This document shows positions 54,537 through 63,362 of a stretch of 64,000 nucleotides of DNA, in pieces. A program made the position numbers and the translations under genes. Under the pieces are notes generated by a model. The model ran no database searches, was not told the DNA's origin, and saw only the letters and a list, made by a program, of their open reading frames with translations. Position 1 is the first letter of the stretch. Each line of letters begins with the position of its first letter. This DNA comes from Rhodospirillaceae bacterium (GTDB lineage Bacteria > Pseudomonadota > Alphaproteobacteria > Rhodospirillales > Rhodospirillaceae): the NCBI GenBank assembly GCA_947476925.1, contig CANJSF010000009.1:62001-126000 (forward strand), given 5' to 3'.

Positions 54537-56321
54537 ATGACTGCCGGGGCCGCGCCGAGTCTGTTTGATAACGCAACGTCGCTGTGTGGCCGTCAGTGGT
54601 TGCTCAACGCCGTTGATAACCGCTTGGTCGAAAGTTTGTCGCGCCAAGCCGGCATCAATGACGTACTTGCGCGTGTTCTGGCCGCTCGCGGCGTCACACT
54701 CGACACCGTTCAAGATTTTCTCCACCCGACGCTAAAAAATCTCATGCCCGACCCCAGCACTTTGGCCGGCATGGATGAGGCCATTGAGCGAATTGTATTG
54801 GCAATTGAAGCCAAGGAAAAAATTGGCGTCTTTGGCGATTACGACGTCGATGGCGCCACGTCCTCGGCGTTATTGCGGCGATTCTTTCGCAGCATTGGCA
54901 TCAACGCTGTCATTTATATCCCAGACCGTATGAAAGAGGGCTACGGCCCCAACGTTCCTGCCATGCGCGCCTTAGCCGAGCAGGGCGTGCGTGTGCTAAT
55001 CACTGTTGATTGCGGCATTGCGGCATACGAACCGTTGAAGGTTGCCAAAGACGTTGGAATTGATGTGATCGTCGCTGACCATCACAAGGCTGAACCAAAC
55101 CTCCCATTGGCCGCCGCTGTCGTGAACCCAAATCGTTTGGATGACACTAGCAAGCAAGGGCACTTGGCTGCCGTTGGTGTGACGTTCTTGCTGATTGTTG
55201 CCCTCAATCGGCGGCTTCGCACATCGGGTTGGTATCGCGACATGGCGCGCGCCGAGCCCGACTTGCGCCAGTGGCTGGATATTGTTGCGCTGGGAACTGT
55301 TGCAGATGTTGTTCCATTGATCGGCTTGAACCGCGCGTTTGTGATTCAGGGGCTGTCAATTTTGGGGCGCGGCGCCAATGCCGGCCTGGCGGCGATGCGT
55401 AAAGTTGCAGCCATTGATGTCGAGCCAAGCGCGTATCACTTGGGCTTTATCTATGGTCCCCGCGTGAATGCGGGCGGGCGCGTGGGCCAGGCCGATTTGG
55501 GAATGCGGATTTTGTCTACCGAAGATGCTGACGAGGCTACCGCGTTGGCAATCCGGTTGGATGATTTCAATCGCACGCGCCAAGATATCGAGGCGGCTGT
55601 GCTGGCCGAGGCGATTGAGCAGGTCGAGACGCGCAACAGCGATGAACCTATCGTTTTTGCCATGGGCAATGGGTGGCATCCGGGCGTGATAGGTATTGTC
55701 GCAAGCCGCCTGAAAGATCGCTATGGCCGCCCCGCATGCGTTATTGCGCTCGATGGCGGCATGGCAAAAGGCTCGGGCCGCTCAGTCAAGGGTGTTGATT
55801 TAGGTAAGGCTGTATTGGCCGCGCGCGATGTCGGTCTTCTGTTTAATGGCGGCGGTCATGCGATGGCCGCAGGTTTTACCGTGGAAGAGCCAAAAATATC
55901 GCCGTTTGTTGAATTCATGAACAACCATGCCGCTGCACAATTGAAATCTGGTGTGTCGTCCATCGCTCATCCGCTTGATGGCGTGTTGTCGGTGAACGCA
56001 GTCACGACTGAATTTGCAACCATGTTGGGTGATCTGGCCCCCTATGGAGCGGGCAACGACGAGCCGCGGTTCGCCATCCTCGACGCCGATATTGGCAAGG
56101 CCGATATCGTTGGTTCGGGCCATGTGCGCTGTTTCCTCAGCGGACGCAATGGGGGCCGATTGAAGGCTATTGCCTTCCGCAGTGCCGATTCAGACCTGGG
56201 CGTGGGATTGCTGAATTCCAGGGGCCGAGCCATGCATCTGACCGGAACGGTGCGTTTAGAGACCTGGCAAGGGCGCACCAGTGCGCAATTGGTCATCGAT
56301 GACGCTATGTTCGTTGTGTAA
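54537..56321 (+). CDS. recJ: Single-stranded-DNA-specific exonuclease RecJ
   Basis: A 594-residue 5'-3' exonuclease. DHH-family motifs: FGDYDVDGATS, VADHHKAE, PRVNAGGRVG and, in the DHHA1 domain, NGGGHAMAAGF; a C-terminal OB-type domain binds single-stranded DNA. It acts in RecF-pathway recombination and mismatch repair. The gene starts 12 bp after glpX. Confidence 0.95.
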   Translation: MTAGAAPSLFDNATSLCGRQWLLNAVDNRLVESLSRQAGINDVLARVLAARGVTLDTVQDFLHPTLKNLMPDPSTLAGMDEAIERIVLAIEAKEKIGVFGDYDVDGATSSALLRRFFRSIGINAVIYIPDRMKEGYGPNVPAMRALAEQGVRVLITVDCGIAAYEPLKVAKDVGIDVIVADHHKAEPNLPLAAAVVNPNRLDDTSKQGHLAAVGVTFLLIVALNRRLRTSGWYRDMARAEPDLRQWLDIVALGTVADVVPLIGLNRAFVIQGLSILGRGANAGLAAMRKVAAIDVEPSAYHLGFIYGPRVNAGGRVGQADLGMRILSTEDADEATALAIRLDDFNRTRQDIEAAVLAEAIEQVETRNSDEPIVFAMGNGWHPGVIGIVASRLKDRYGRPACVIALDGGMAKGSGRSVKGVDLGKAVLAARDVGLLFNGGGHAMAAGFTVEEPKISPFVEFMNNHAAAQLKSGVSSIAHPLDGVLSVNAVTTEFATMLGDLAPYGAGNDEPRFAILDADIGKADIVGSGHVRCFLSGRNGGRLKAIAFRSADSDLGVGLLNSRGRAMHLTGTVRLETWQGRTSAQLVIDDAMFVV

Positions 56322-56458
56322 AGGTCTGAAAATAGCGGCAATTTGCCATATTTCATGCCGTTGACGGGTTGCGTCCTGGCGTGTCAGTTTCGACTTTCCG
56401 CCGAGGCTGGTGATAGTCAGTTGGCCCGGTGTAACCGCTTTCCGACAGGGGGGACGTA

Positions 56459-57100
56459 ATGTCCGCAATCAAGAAAATTTTGTCTGGTGTGGCGCTTGCA
56501 GCGTCAATGGTTTTGGGGGCCACCGCTGCGCAAGCCCAAGGGGCCGAATTCGACGGCACCAGCTTTACGTGCCTGCAATTCACAAGCAGCATCGCCGACA
56601 ATTCATCGACAAAAGCTCAAGGTGGCTTGGCCAAAACCTGGGTGATGGGTTATTTGGCAGGTTACTATAAAGCCGCGAATACACTGCAAGTCGTGGACGA
56701 CGCCAAAGCTGGTGAAGCCATCGCATCCGCGCTGGCTGCAAAATGCAAAGAAGCACCTCAAGTTTCGGTTTGGGCCGTGGCGAAATTTTTGGCCGAAACA
56801 CCGCGCAAAGTTCCCAAGATGGCCACGGAGACAATGGACCTGAATGCATACACATGCGCCGGCCATACGGCTGCGAAGTCAGGCTCGGCGTCTGAGATGA
56901 TGCGCTCGGACGTGGCAGACTTGTGGGCCTTTTCCTTCATTCAAGGCTTCAAGAACTTCACCGACAAAGACATGGTCATCACCATGGACAACAAGCCAGT
57001 GTTGACAGGTGCAGTCTCGCGCAACTGCGCCAAGATGGCAGATAAGACTTTCCTGGAATTGACCGGTATGGTCGCACAGGCTGTGAAACTCGGCGGTTAA
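56459..57100 (+). CDS. Secreted protein with two HdeA-like repeats
   Basis: A 213-residue protein with a signal peptide ending AQA. Two similar halves each carry a Cys pair: FTCLQF...GYLAGYYKA...KCKEAPQVS and YTCAGH...FIQGFKNF...NCAKMADK. The (Y/F)TC...GYxxGY...C pattern is that of HdeA/HdeB, the acid-stress periplasmic chaperones, here as a tandem fusion (a single HdeA domain is about 90 residues). A GGGGGGA tract lies before the ATG. Function inferred from fold. Confidence 0.72.
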   Translation: MSAIKKILSGVALAASMVLGATAAQAQGAEFDGTSFTCLQFTSSIADNSSTKAQGGLAKTWVMGYLAGYYKAANTLQVVDDAKAGEAIASALAAKCKEAPQVSVWAVAKFLAETPRKVPKMATETMDLNAYTCAGHTAAKSGSASEMMRSDVADLWAFSFIQGFKNFTDKDMVITMDNKPVLTGAVSRNCAKMADKTFLELTGMVAQAVKLGG

Positions 57101-57120
57101 TTATCGACCGCATGCAAACG

Positions 57121-57153
57121 AAAACGGGCCCAGTGATTCGGGCCCGTTTTTAT
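57121..57153 (+). terminator. Bidirectional rho-independent terminator
   Basis: AAAACGGGCCC / GGGCCCGTTTT (11-bp perfect stem, AGTGATTC loop) followed by TATTTG. It lies between the convergent HdeA-like and acetyltransferase genes and its A/T flanks allow termination in both directions. Confidence 0.88.
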
Positions 57154-57158
57154 TTGTC

Positions 57159-57749
57159 TCAGCGTGTTCGCTTGCGTTTACGAGGCTGGCCCGGCGGCAG
57201 TGTGCTGTCGCCGTCGCCAAGGCTGCGCTGCATGAGCACGGCATCGGCCCAGCGCCCGAACTTAAATCCGCTGGAACTCAGCGCGCCGATCACACGAAAG
57301 CCATGACGGCTGTGAATGGCGAGCGAGGCGGCATTGGTGCTGTCGCCAATCACGGCAATCATTTGCCGGTAACCCAGAGCAGTACAGCGCTTAATTAGTT
57401 CTTCCATCAATGCGTTGCCGATGCCACGCCCTAGCATATCGGGCGCGATGTAGATGGAGTCTTCAATAGTGTAGCGGTAAGCCGAGCGCTCGCGGTAAGG
57501 CCCGCCGTAGGCGTAGCCCGACACGCGTTTGCCAACCACGGCCACCAGGAACGGCATTTTGCGAGATTGGATTTTCTGCAAACGCGCGGTCATTTCGGCA
57601 GCCGTCGGCGCTTCCTCTTCGAACGAGGAACTGCTTTTTAAAACATAGTGAGCATAAATCTCTTGGATCGCTGGGATGTCATCTTCGTCAGCGACGCGGA
57701 CGCGTACTTTGGCATTCATCGATGGAACGTGGGATGTGGCTGCGGACAT
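57159..57749 (-). CDS. Phosphinothricin-type GNAT acetyltransferase
   Basis: A 196-residue PAT/Bar-like acetyltransferase: IQEIYAHYVLKSSSSFE near the start, GYAYGGPYRERSAYRYTIEDSIYI, the acetyl-CoA loop LGRGIGNALM, and NAASLAIHSRHGF. Relatives acetylate phosphinothricin, methionine sulfone or sulfoximine. The true start may be ATG at 57719, ten codons in. An extra C-terminal tail is rich in Pro/Arg/Lys. Confidence 0.85.
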   Translation of the reverse strand: MSAATSHVPSMNAKVRVRVADEDDIPAIQEIYAHYVLKSSSSFEEEAPTAAEMTARLQKIQSRKMPFLVAVVGKRVSGYAYGGPYRERSAYRYTIEDSIYIAPDMLGRGIGNALMEELIKRCTALGYRQMIAVIGDSTNAASLAIHSRHGFRVIGALSSSGFKFGRWADAVLMQRSLGDGDSTLPPGQPRKRKRTR

Positions 57750-57834
57750 ATCACAACAACGCTGACAACACCTGAGGTCTTGGCTATTTCCAAGACCAAT
57801 GAAGCTATTGACCTAATGGGGTTCACACCACTCG

Positions 57835-58611
57835 TCAATGTTGCGGTTCGTTCTCGGCCGGGCGGCCAAAGCCCAATGTCTCAACTTCGGCCAACAGGGC
57901 AGTTGCGATCATGTCTTGCTTTTGTTTCATGCGGTGGGTGGGCCCGGCGACCGTCAGCAATGTGGGGCGTACGGCGAGTTCCGTAGGGACAGGCACCGAC
58001 ATGGCTGATGCTTCGGCGACAAACCCACCGCTGGCATAGGCATAGCCTTGCCGCCGCGCGTCGCTCACCAGGCGCAATACTTTCTCTAAGGGTTCCGTTG
58101 GTGCAAAACCTTCGGGGGCTGTCATGCATCGGTCATAAAGCGCTTTAATGGAAGGGTTCGGCAAGGTGGTGAGATATGCCGTGCCGACGGCGCTGCCCCA
58201 TAGCCGCACTTTTGCGCCGGGCTCGATATTAAATGAGATTGGTAGCGTACTACGTTCCACCGCAAACAACTCGGCCCAAAGCCCCGTAACCGACGCCAAC
58301 GTGACGGTCTCGAACGTGGCCGCCTGCATGCGCTTGGCGGCATCCAGCACAGCTGGCGCCACAGTCATACGATCGTTGAGCCACGCTGCCAGGCGACCGA
58401 ACCGCGCTGTTGGCAAATAGGTCATCGTGCGGCGCTCGAAGGCCAAAATCGACATATCCACCATGCTGCGCAGGAGCGCCGCAATGCTCGAGCGTGGGGC
58501 TCCTATCGATTCGCCGATATAGCCGCTGCTCAAGGGTTTTTGCTCGCGTTCGAAGAGTTCAAGAACCTTGACGAGGCGCACAACGGACTGGCTAACTGAT
58601 GGCGGGGGCAT
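57835..58611 (-). CDS. IclR family transcriptional regulator
   Basis: A 258-residue regulator. The N-terminal winged helix-turn-helix (about residues 8-65) reads SVVRLVKVLELFEREQKPL and continues with GAPRSSIAALLRSMV; the C-terminal effector domain contains LWGSAVGTAYLTTLP and a conserved GYAYASGGFVAEASAMSVPV. It is divergent from the fused E1 gene with AT-rich inverted repeats between them, so it most likely regulates that operon in response to a small carboxylate. Confidence 0.9.
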   Translation of the reverse strand: MPPPSVSQSVVRLVKVLELFEREQKPLSSGYIGESIGAPRSSIAALLRSMVDMSILAFERRTMTYLPTARFGRLAAWLNDRMTVAPAVLDAAKRMQAATFETVTLASVTGLWAELFAVERSTLPISFNIEPGAKVRLWGSAVGTAYLTTLPNPSIKALYDRCMTAPEGFAPTEPLEKVLRLVSDARRQGYAYASGGFVAEASAMSVPVPTELAVRPTLLTVAGPTHRMKQKQDMIATALLAEVETLGFGRPAENEPQH

Positions 58612-58623
58612 ACTTTTTCATCA

Positions 58624-58661
58624 AATCTATTATCATAGACGCTTTACTAGATATATAGATT
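58624..58661. promoter_or_regulatory. Inverted repeats in the iclR-E1 divergent promoter region
   Basis: AATCTAT (58624-58630) and ATAGATT (58655-58661) are perfect inverted arms 24 bp apart; within them, TCTAT-TATC-ATAGA (58626-58639) is a second palindrome. The stretch is much more AT-rich than its surroundings. It is a likely IclR operator and promoter zone. Confidence 0.5.
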
Positions 58662-58717
58662 GAAATGAAGGGTCAAGGTCCCTATGGATTCAACTGAGAC
58701 GGAGTAAGGGTGGGAAT

Positions 58718-60748
58718 ATGGCTTCAACAATCGCAGCGGCGCTCGGCAATGACCGAGCAGTTAAAATTTATCAAACCATGGTGCGCATCGCGGCTTGCGA
58801 TCGACGCATTCAACAAGGCTTAGCCGCCGGCGAGTTACAGTTTCAGTACTACCCGTGTCAGGGCCAGGAAGCGATTCCGGCAACCATCGCCAGCTGCATT
58901 AAATCCGATGACTATGTTGTGACAACTTATCGCGGCATTCACGACATCGTCGCGAAAGGCACGCCGATGACTGAGATCATCGCCGAAATGTACGGGCGTG
59001 TAACTGGAACATCCAAAGGCAAGGGCGGGCCAATGCATCTGTCCGATCCCAATACGGGATTGATGGTGACAACCGGCATCGTCGGCGGCGGCGCGCCTAT
59101 TGCCAATGGGCTAGCGCTCGCTGAACACCTTAAAGGTACCGGTCGAATTGTTGTTTGTAATTTTGGTGACGGTGCAGCCAACATTGGCGCGCTTCACGAA
59201 TCCTTTAACCTGGCAGCGCTGTGGCAGCTTCCTGTTGTGTTTGTCTGCCAAAATAATTTGTATGCTGAGTACACGTCTTTTGCGGCATCAACGCGCAGCA
59301 AAACCATTGCACAACGCGCTGCTGGTTATGACATGCCTGGCGTGCGCGTCGACGGCAACAGCCCCGAAGCGATGATCGAAGCTGTCGAGGCTGCGGTGAA
59401 GCGCGCGCGTACAGGCGGCGGACCGACTTTGCTCGAATGTGTTGCGCAACGTCTTCAGGGTCATTCCTATGGCTCGGAAGAAACGCACATGGACAAGGCG
59501 CTGCTCGACGAGGGCCGCAAAAATTCACCCATCGTTGTGTTCCGCAAACGCCTGATCGATACCGGTGCGGCCAATGAGGATCAGCTGAAAAAGATTGAGC
59601 AATCGGCCGAAGACGAAGTTTCTGCCGCGCAAAAATTTGCGCAATCAAGTCAGGCTCCGGCCGCGCATGAACTTTACACCGATATCTTTGCTGATGCTGG
59701 CTTGGTGCCTGACAGCGGCGTGGCGGCGAAAGCGGTCGTGGCGACGCCTATTCCTGCTGGCGGTCGTAAGTTGACCTATGGCCAAGCTGTGACCGATGCG
59801 CTGGACATTGCACTGGGCAAAGACAGCAAAGTAATTCTGATGGGCGAGGACATCGAAGATCCCGCCGGCGGCGTTGTGAAAGCGACCTATGGCCTGTCGA
59901 CCAAGTACGGTCGCGAACGAGTCCGAGGCACGCCAATTTCCGAGCAAGCCATTGTTGGCGCGGCTATAGGAGCTTCGCTTGCAGGCTTTAAGCCCGTCGC
60001 TGAAGTCATGATCTGTGATTTTGCCATGGTCTGCATGGATCAAATTGCCAATCACGCTGCCAAGCTGCGCTATATGTCGGGCGGTCGGACAAGTGTGCCG
60101 ATTACCATTCGCATGCTCACTGCAGGAAATGTTGGCAGCTTCGGCGCGCAGCATTCGCAATCTTTGGAGGCATGGTTTGCACATACACCGGGCTTGAAGG
60201 TCGTCATGGCCAGCACGCCCGCTGATGCGAAGGGATTATTGCTGTCGTGCATCGACGATCCCGACCCCTGCATTTTCATCGAACCGATGCGCTGCTATTT
60301 CGGTGCTGATACCGTGCCCGAAGGCGACTACCGCATTCCGCTGGGCTCGGCGGCTATCCGCAAGCCCGGCAAAGATATCACGCTCGTCTCGTACGGCTGG
60401 GGTATGCAAGAAGTGGGCGCGGCTGCGCAAACGTTGGCGGCCGAAGGCATTGATGCAGAAGTTATCGATCTGCGTTCGATCATGCCGTTTGATATGCCCA
60501 CCGTTCTTGCCTCCGTTCAAAAAACCGGCCGCGCCGTCATTGTTCACCCGGCCGTCGAGTTCTGCGGCTTCGGTGCAGAACTGGCTACGCGTTTGAATGA
60601 CGCCATGTTTGGCAAACTCAAGGCGCCTGTGGGCCGTGTTGGCGCGCGCTACACACCAATCGCGTTTTCGCAAACGCTGGATGCGCTGCACTTCCCCAAC
60701 GCAGGTCGCGTGGTGGAGAAGGTCAAATCGTTAATGGCATTTAAGTAG
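58718..60748 (+). CDS. Fused alpha/beta E1 component of a 2-oxoacid/acetoin-type dehydrogenase
   Basis: A 676-residue ThDP enzyme with both E1 chains in one polypeptide. Residues about 1-320 are E1-alpha (HGG-like GKGGPMHLSDPN; ThDP site GDGAANIGALHESFNLA with Asn in VCQNN). Residues about 350-676 are E1-beta (LTYGQAVTDALD, VILMGEDIEDPAGG, RVRGTPISEQAIVGAAIG). Such fusions occur in branched-chain and acetoin-type complexes. It would decarboxylate a 2-oxoacid or cleave acetoin and pass the acyl group to lipoyl. No full E2 or E3 gene is visible. Confidence 0.9.
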   Translation: MASTIAAALGNDRAVKIYQTMVRIAACDRRIQQGLAAGELQFQYYPCQGQEAIPATIASCIKSDDYVVTTYRGIHDIVAKGTPMTEIIAEMYGRVTGTSKGKGGPMHLSDPNTGLMVTTGIVGGGAPIANGLALAEHLKGTGRIVVCNFGDGAANIGALHESFNLAALWQLPVVFVCQNNLYAEYTSFAASTRSKTIAQRAAGYDMPGVRVDGNSPEAMIEAVEAAVKRARTGGGPTLLECVAQRLQGHSYGSEETHMDKALLDEGRKNSPIVVFRKRLIDTGAANEDQLKKIEQSAEDEVSAAQKFAQSSQAPAAHELYTDIFADAGLVPDSGVAAKAVVATPIPAGGRKLTYGQAVTDALDIALGKDSKVILMGEDIEDPAGGVVKATYGLSTKYGRERVRGTPISEQAIVGAAIGASLAGFKPVAEVMICDFAMVCMDQIANHAAKLRYMSGGRTSVPITIRMLTAGNVGSFGAQHSQSLEAWFAHTPGLKVVMASTPADAKGLLLSCIDDPDPCIFIEPMRCYFGADTVPEGDYRIPLGSAAIRKPGKDITLVSYGWGMQEVGAAAQTLAAEGIDAEVIDLRSIMPFDMPTVLASVQKTGRAVIVHPAVEFCGFGAELATRLNDAMFGKLKAPVGRVGARYTPIAFSQTLDALHFPNAGRVVEKVKSLMAFK

Positions 60749-60761
60749 AGCGGGAACAGTT

Positions 60762-60998
60762 GTGGCGAAGATGACGTTAAAGCTGCCAAAGGCAGCAGTC
60801 TCGATGCAAGAAGGCAAAATCGTCGAGTGGTTTGTTCCCAATGGCGGCCAAGTTGTCGTGGGGCAAAAGCTCTACGCGCTGGAGACTGAAAAAACCACGA
60901 TGGAAGTGGATTCACCATTTGCGGGAACGGTCACGTATTTGGGCGAGGTCGGCACGACATACGCGGTTGGCCACCCGATTGCCGAGATTAACACGTAA
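60762..60998 (+). CDS. Free-standing lipoyl domain protein
   Basis: A 78-residue protein consisting only of a biotinyl/lipoyl barrel. The modified Lys is in ETEKTTMEVDSP (residue 44), and the PNGGQVVVGQ turn and SPFAGTV hairpin are typical of lipoyl carriers. There is no subunit-binding or acyltransferase domain. The start is GTG at 60762, or ATG at 60771. It follows the E1 gene by 13 bp and is presumably its substrate. Confidence 0.9.
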   Translation: MAKMTLKLPKAAVSMQEGKIVEWFVPNGGQVVVGQKLYALETEKTTMEVDSPFAGTVTYLGEVGTTYAVGHPIAEINT

Positions 60999-61033
60999 AA
61001 ACAAACATTAGACTTCAACTGGAGGGTAAAATC

Positions 61034-63283
61034 ATGACACATCTAAACAAAACTTGGAGCCTCAAGGCGGCTCTGCTGGGCACAGCAATTTTGCTGCCAG
61101 GGGCGGCCATCGCCCAGCAACAGGCGCAAGCCGTGCTGGAAGAAATTGTCGTCACGGCTGAAAAGCGTGAGCAGTCACTCAAAGACGTCTCGGCGTCGAT
61201 CACGGCCATTAGTGCGGCTAGCCTAGCGGCTGCGGGTATCCAAGATACGCAGTCACTGGCAAATCTCACGCCTGGACTGATCGTGCAACGCTCGATCATT
61301 GGTAAAATTCACATTCGCGGCGTTGGTAACGAAAACTACACCATCGGCGGTGACCCCTCGGTTGCCGTTCACTCTGATGGTATTTATGTCGCGCGTGCCG
61401 CTGCCGGCCTGTTCGACCTGTACGACGTCAGCCGCGTTGAAGTGTTGCGCGGACCTCAAGGCACACTATACGGCCGAAATGCTTCGGGCGGCGTGATCAA
61501 TGTCATCCCGACTGCGCCCACCGAAAAAGCCGGCGGCTATGTCAAAGCCGAATACGGTAACTACAATAAAATCCGCGTTGAGGGTGCTGCCGGCGGCGCG
61601 TTGGGTGATAGCGGCCTGTCAGGTCGCGTGGCCATGCTTGGCGCTTGGCGCGACGGTTACACCACCAATATTTTCCCCGGTGCGAAAGCGCGCGGAGTGG
61701 GGGACCTCGACAATCAAGATTTGTGGTCGGGTCGTGGTCAGCTTGCGTTCGACAACGGCGGAGCGTTCACCGCCCGCGGCTCAGTGGAGTACATCCACGA
61801 TAACAGCGTGCCACCGCCCTACAAGTACGTGACTCAACCCCCGTTCCCGGCAGTGGGGATCAACCCGCCGGACATCCGCACGGTTAACCAAGGCTTCGAG
61901 CTCGGCTTGCCGACCCTGCCGCCAACGCCCAGCACGCGCTCGTTTAAGTCTGACGCGGATTTGTTCAAGTCCAATCAGCTCGGCCTCGGTTTGCACATGG
62001 CCTACGATGCAGGTTCTGTGACTCTAAAATCTATCACTGGTTACCGCGATACTAAGTTTAACTACCTCAATGATGGTGATGGGGTCAGCACGTTCTACGT
62101 TAACTACGGCCAGCAAGACGACAGCAGTCAATGGTCGCAAGAAGTTCAGATTGCGTCTGATCCGAATGAAAAGGTCAGCTACCTCGTCGGTGGCTTCTTC
62201 TTCCATGAAACGGGCGATGAGTTCATCGGTCTGCCCATCCGCTTGTCGACCTTTGGTCCGGCCGCTGGTTTGCCTGATGATTCGATCATCGTCGATGGTA
62301 CCGCAAAAACCAACGCGCAAGCGGCCTTTGGCGAAGTCTATTTCCAGGCGACCGAGCAGTTGAAAATCACGGTCGGTGGTCGTTATAGCCATGAAAAGCG
62401 CAGCTCATCTTACAAGTATGACGCGTTGTTCCTGGCGCCGACACAAGAAGGCGGTCGTGCGACGTTCAATAACTTCTCACCCAAGTTTGTGCTGTCGTAC
62501 ACGGCGAGCGAGGAAGTGAACCTCTACGCCAGTATCTCGCGTGGTTTCAAATCGGGCGGGTTTAACTTGCTCGCGAAACAACCCGGATTTAAGCCCGAGA
62601 AAGTTTGGACCTATGAAGCGGGCATTAAATCGGCCACGGCTGATGGTCGTGTTCGCGCTAATGCCTCGGCTTTCTATTCTGACTTTAAAAACCTGCAAGT
62701 GGGCCAAATCGTTAATCTGCAATCGGTCATCACCAACGCCGCAGCTGCCAGATTGTATGGTGTGGAAGCTGACATCGCTGCCAAGCCTGCCGATCAGGTT
62801 GAGTTGGGCGGAACCATGGCTTACACGCATGCCGAGTTTACGGCGTTCTGCACAGGCGATCCGACCAAGCCGACCGCAACGGCTCAAGCGGGCTGCACAG
62901 CAACGGCGCCGATCAACCTGAAGGGCTTTACGTTGCCTCGCGCACCGCGCCTGACGGCCTCAGCGTACCTCAGCTTCACCGCTCCGCTCACGGGCGGCAG
63001 CTCGATCAATCTGCGCACCGATGTGCGCCATCAGTCGAAAACCTACTTTACCCAGTTCAATCGTCCGTCGGTGGCTCAAGGCAGCTATCAGACCGCCAAC
63101 GCGCGCCTGACTTGGAACTCGGCTGATGAAACTTTCTCGGTCGGAGCGTGGGTCAACAACATCTTCGACAAGACGTACTTCAATGAACTTCTGGAATCGG
63201 GTGCGTTCAACCCGGCGCTGGTCGTGCAAGGCTACGTGGCACCGCCACGCACCTATGGCCTCAGCACGTCTGTGAAGTTCTAA
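61034..63283 (+). CDS. TonB-dependent outer-membrane receptor
   Basis: A 749-residue receptor. A signal peptide ends AIAQ; EEIVVTAEKREQSLKDV is the TonB box and start of the plug; VEVLRGPQGTLYGRNASGGVINV is the plug signature. The rest is a 22-strand barrel ending in STSVKF with a terminal Phe. It takes up large or scarce ligands. Its place inside a ThDP-lipoyl operon links it to uptake of that pathway's substrate (inferred). Confidence 0.94.
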   Translation: MTHLNKTWSLKAALLGTAILLPGAAIAQQQAQAVLEEIVVTAEKREQSLKDVSASITAISAASLAAAGIQDTQSLANLTPGLIVQRSIIGKIHIRGVGNENYTIGGDPSVAVHSDGIYVARAAAGLFDLYDVSRVEVLRGPQGTLYGRNASGGVINVIPTAPTEKAGGYVKAEYGNYNKIRVEGAAGGALGDSGLSGRVAMLGAWRDGYTTNIFPGAKARGVGDLDNQDLWSGRGQLAFDNGGAFTARGSVEYIHDNSVPPPYKYVTQPPFPAVGINPPDIRTVNQGFELGLPTLPPTPSTRSFKSDADLFKSNQLGLGLHMAYDAGSVTLKSITGYRDTKFNYLNDGDGVSTFYVNYGQQDDSSQWSQEVQIASDPNEKVSYLVGGFFFHETGDEFIGLPIRLSTFGPAAGLPDDSIIVDGTAKTNAQAAFGEVYFQATEQLKITVGGRYSHEKRSSSYKYDALFLAPTQEGGRATFNNFSPKFVLSYTASEEVNLYASISRGFKSGGFNLLAKQPGFKPEKVWTYEAGIKSATADGRVRANASAFYSDFKNLQVGQIVNLQSVITNAAAARLYGVEADIAAKPADQVELGGTMAYTHAEFTAFCTGDPTKPTATAQAGCTATAPINLKGFTLPRAPRLTASAYLSFTAPLTGGSSINLRTDVRHQSKTYFTQFNRPSVAQGSYQTANARLTWNSADETFSVGAWVNNIFDKTYFNELLESGAFNPALVVQGYVAPPRTYGLSTSVKF

Positions 63284-63303
63284 AACACACGGGTTTCCTG
63301 TTG

Positions 63304-63343
63304 CGCGCGGGCGGTTTCAAAGCCGTCCGCGCGTCAGGATTTT
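63304..63343 (+). terminator. Strong hairpin between TonB receptor and hydrolase
   Basis: CGCGCGGGCGG / CCGTCCGCGCG (11 bp, one G-T pair) with a TTTCAAAG loop, followed after a short gap by TTTT. The T-run is short, so it may attenuate rather than fully stop transcription into the hydrolase gene 30 bp on. Confidence 0.5.
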
Positions 63344-63362
63344 ATGCGAGGAGAGGGTTGTA

